Positions 18,983 through 22,268 of a stretch of 22,268 bases of DNA are shown one piece after another. The notes under the pieces are model-generated. The model searched no databases and was not told the DNA's origin. It saw only the letters and a list, made by a program, of their open reading frames with translations. Source of the DNA: Funneliformis mosseae (lineage: Eukaryota; Glomeromycota; Glomeromycetes; Glomerales; Glomeraceae); contig CAJVPP010001157.1 in the NCBI GenBank assembly GCA_910592005.1, positions 1-22,268 on the forward strand. The letters are read 5' to 3'. Made by a program: the position numbers and the translations under genes. Numbering within the stretch: the stretch's first letter is position 1; every line of letters starts with the position of its first letter.

Positions 18983-20118
18983 TTCATATCCTAATTATCT
19001 ATTTTTAATATCATTAGTGTTAGATGGTGGGTAATGTGAAGTGATGTGATAATATTTAAGGGGAAATTTTTTTTTTTTTTTTATGACATTTTTGTTAATT
19101 TGTAGTTTATAATTATGTTTTGGTTTCATGATTTTTTTTTTTCATGATTTTTTTGAACAACTTGTCAATGTAAAAAGAGAGGATCTAAATTTTGGTCAAA
19201 AAATTTTTTTTTATTGTCATGCACGGAAGTTTTCGTAGGCAAAAAAAAAAAAAAGCAAAACTCTCGATTTATTGACAAGTTCTCATATAACCAACTTATT
19301 GGACAAACGTATATAATTTTTTTTTTTTTTTTTTTCCTTTTTTTTCTTTTTATTATATTTCCTTAAAAATAAAATAAAAGAGGGGATGTTAATGCTTGCT
19401 TATTACTATACAAATAACGTATTGTATATGTAACTAAGAAGCATGGGTGTTGCATAGTATGATTTGTAATTATGTATTTATTACTTAGATTTCATAGTAA
19501 TCTATATATATATTTAGACAACAAATGTGAAAAGACGTTGGTTGTTCCTTAACGAAAAAAAAAATTTGTTAAGGATAGGATGAATAGATGATTATGGATG
19601 AAGATTGTTTTGATTGAATCGGTGTTAGTAAATATTTGTTGGGTAAAATGAAAAGTTTTTTTTTTTTTTTCCATACGATTTACATTTGTTTGTAAATAAA
19701 AAAAATGATTTTGATCATTTACTTTTTTATTTGTTTGTTATTGTATGTACGCGTGCATGAGCAATCGATTAAAATCATAATTTCATAAAAGAAACTCGCG
19801 TGATGGTCTCTTATAAAGAAAGCGTATTACACATGACTTATATTTTTTATTTAAACTTTTAAATCAAATATACCTTTTCATTCATGTTTTTAAATTTTGA
19901 TTCTCAAAGGTTTATATCTATAGAATTTTGTAAAAATTCTTCAGTTTTTCAGTTTTTCTCACATAAAAAAAAAAAGATTTAATTCCTTACTTTAAAAATA
20001 AATGAGATATATAAAAAAAGGTAATTTTAAAAATCTAAAATAAATTTTTATTTTAAAATTATATATCATTAAAAAATAAAATTTTTCAATACTTAAAGAA
20101 TTTCTTTATATATCCCTT
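18983..20118. other. 3' flank of cyclin gene and AT-rich DNA
   Basis: No coding frame. Many T and A runs (for example 19317-19335) and a stem CCTTAAC (19547-19553) / GTTAAGG (19568-19574) around an A-rich loop. From ~19840 the composition becomes almost pure A/T, as in the left flank of the window. Confidence 0.5.
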
Positions 20119-21108
20119 AAACTGTAGAGGTTCACAAGCAAATTTACCTGCTTATTTACTATAAATTCTCTTCTGATTTTATTTTTATGAAAAATTAAAA
20201 TTTTAAAAAATTTTTTTTTTAAATTAATTTTATAAATATAAATAATATTAAAGTAATTTTATTTTTTAATTATATAAAAATAATTTAAGGTTACTTATAA
20301 GCTAAAATTTGTAATTTTAAAAAAATTATAAATTAAAAAATTTTATCATTATTCTTTGACAATCTTATTAACATCTAATTTTAATAATATTAATCATAAT
20401 AGAATATTATAAAATTTGATTTGAAAAATAATTTTAATTATTATAATTTTTATAATTTACTAAGAAATTTTATGACTTTTATTAATAGTAAAGTGATTTA
20501 ATTAGTTTGTAAACATATAAATTTTAAGAAAAATTTTAAAAAATTATTAAAATATATTTTTTAAAACTTAATTTTAAAAATTGAATTATTTAAAAAACTT
20601 CTTAATAAATTTAAAATTTCTTCTAATAAAATTGATAATATATATATTAAACTATATTTTTCATATAATAATTATATTATTAATATTAATATTTTATTTT
20701 TTATTAAAAAATTAATACTTATAATTTATGTTTGTAAGTAAATTTGCCTATCTTACAATTTAAAAGATAATATTTTTATTAAATATCTATTAAATATAGA
20801 AGATTTTAATATTGATTTGATTAAATTACATATTAATTGTATATTATTTAAATTTTCTAATAATTATTTAAGAAATTTATAAAAATAAAATAAACAAAAT
20901 TTTCATTATTAAATTTACTAATTAAAAATTCTAAAAAAATATTAGTAATTTGTTTATTCATATCATTAATAAATATTTTTTATTAATATTAATTTATTTT
21001 TAATATAATCAATATAACTTTTATGATTTTATAAATAAATTTAATATTAAAATATAAAAATTTTAATTTTTTTTTTTTATTAATTTGTAATAATATATTA
21101 AAATTTGT
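20119..21108. other. Extremely AT-rich region, no gene
   Basis: Nearly all A and T. The word GCAAATTTAC occurs near 20137, and an inverted related word (GTAAATTTGCC) near 20736, about 600 bases apart, which could be worn terminal repeats of an element, but similarity beyond ~10 bases is weak. No open frame of note. Confidence 0.4.
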
Positions 21109-22190
21109 CAGTAGTCATATCAGGTGATCAGTATAGCAGTTGATTTTAATTAGAGAATCAATATTTATATTAATTACTTTTTATAAAACAGTTTTTTAAT
21201 TTAAATAAAAATATTTTTTCAAATCAATGTATGCTTAAATTTTACATATAGTTTTACATTATTTTGAACTCATAGTATGTTAAATTTTATTAAAATCTAA
21301 TTATTATTGAACAACTTTTAATATAAAGAACTTATATAACAAATAAAAATTTACTAAATATTCAAATATTCTAAATATAAAATTTTATTTTACCATAGTT
21401 TGTAACACTAAATAAGTAGTATAATAAGATAATAAAAAAACTTTTTTACCTTCATTTGAATAAAAAAAATCCTAAGTAACTTGTATATTAGATTTTAAAT
21501 TGCCTATATTTTAACAAAAAGAAAACTATAAATCATTAATATTAGAACAAAGAAATAAAATTTCCTCTTCTCTGTCTTTTTATTAATTAAAAACTTATCA
21601 GAATAAGAAAATAAAGTCTCTTCTTTACTTTTTTAAACTTATCAGAATAAGAAAATGAAATTTTCTCTTTTCACCTTTTTTACTTTAAAAGAACATGATA
21701 ATGAAATAAATTGTGAACTTAATAAAGATTTTAAAATAAATCAAAAAAATGATTATAAAACATTTGAACAAGATAAAATTATAGATAATTTAGAATATAT
21801 AGAATTATACTATATGTAATTATTAATTTTATTGATGATAAAATTTAACAATATGAAAAACTAATAAAATTATGATAATTATACAACTTATTTGATACAT
21901 GATATCAATAGTAATATAATTAAAGAGGTTAATAGCATTTTGTCAAAATTAGGAATATATAATTCTCATTTTTAATTTAATAACAAATATTTATATAAAT
22001 TGCAAAATAAACAATTATAAGATTTTAATTAAAAATTTTTTTACTTTAATTCTAGTGATCAATTATTTGAATATTTTGACTGCAGCTTATATGTCTGATA
22101 TATCATTGTATCTGGAAATAAGCTCCTCCTTGCTATATTTCAAGTTAATCTAAACTGCTAAAATACAGAAGGTGATCACAGGTACCTAAA
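21109..22190. mobile_element. Probable degraded inverted-repeat-bounded element
   Basis: The left segment CAGTAGTCATATCAGGTGATCA (21109-21130) followed by AGCAGTT (21135-21141) is mirrored at the right, where the minus strand reads GTGATCACC then AGCAGTT (complement of 22153-22159). Both sides carry the TGATCA word (21125-21130 and 22173-22178) outside the AGCAGTT word, in mirrored order, with a ~10-base spacing difference. The interior (~1 kb) is AT-rich with one small ATG frame (21655-21819, 54 aa, Asn/Lys/Glu-rich) and a tandem 44-bp repeat. It fits an old DNA transposon relic. The right boundary and target duplication are not resolved. Confidence 0.4.
21591..21680 (+). repeat. Tandem ~44-bp duplication
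   Basis: AAACTTATCAGAATAAGAAA occurs at 21591 and again at 21635. Each copy is followed by a similar TCTCTT/CTTTTTT pyrimidine tract, so two diverged units lie head to tail. A third, weaker copy may precede them (about 21545-21580). Confidence 0.75.
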
Positions 22191-22268
22191 CGATAAGTAT
22201 TTTTTTGTTTATTCACTTTGTTTACATGTTTACATATATTTCTAATTTAAGCATTTGTTTAGAATATA

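Overview
This window looks like nuclear DNA of an early-diverging filamentous fungus. The best guess is an arbuscular mycorrhizal fungus (Glomeromycotina, Rhizophagus-like). The reasons are a very AT-rich background with long homopolymer runs, compact genes with many short GT-AG introns (about 65-170 nt), decayed DNA transposons in AT-rich flanks, eukaryotic housekeeping genes and a T-box transcription factor. T-box genes occur in animals, their unicellular relatives and some early-branching fungi, but not in Ascomycota or Basidiomycota. The lineage is an inference; the gene identities are much firmer.

Layout. 1-4078 is non-coding and AT-rich, with two probable TA-flanked miniature inverted-repeat elements (710-967 and 1641-1812) and several hairpins. 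4079-5063 (+) is a two-exon secreted, probably GPI-anchored repeat protein with a Kex2-type site. 5064-8268 is mostly intergenic, with one tentative small spliced gene (7316-7542). 8269-10356 (-) is a two-exon T-box protein of 667 aa. 11215-12562 (+) is triosephosphate isomerase in eight exons. 12890-13660 (-) is a METTL21/methyltransferase-16 family enzyme. 13843-15287 (+) is 20S proteasome subunit alpha-4 in eight exons. 15487-16026 (-) is a CinA/PncC-like amidase. 16349-16421 (+) is tRNA-Val(UAC). About 17825-18982 (+) is a fungal cyclin-box protein with one intron and an uncertain N-terminus. 18983-22268 is very AT-rich and holds a probable degraded inverted-repeat-bounded element at about 21109-22190.

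The genes are not an operon and do not form one pathway. The core (8.2-19 kb) is a gene-dense island of glycolysis, protein turnover, protein methylation, nucleotide salvage, transcription and cell-cycle genes. Divergent pairs share promoters: T-box/TPI over 858 bp, and methyltransferase/proteasome over only 182 bp. Convergent pairs (TPI/methyltransferase, proteasome/CinA) have short 3' gaps. The flanks look like transposon-derived, decaying DNA.

I rebuilt the splice junctions by hand from GT-AG signals, frame continuity and family alignment from memory. The T-box, TPI and proteasome models join in frame with the expected motifs and lengths. The cyclin N-terminus and the small gene at 7316 are the weakest models.
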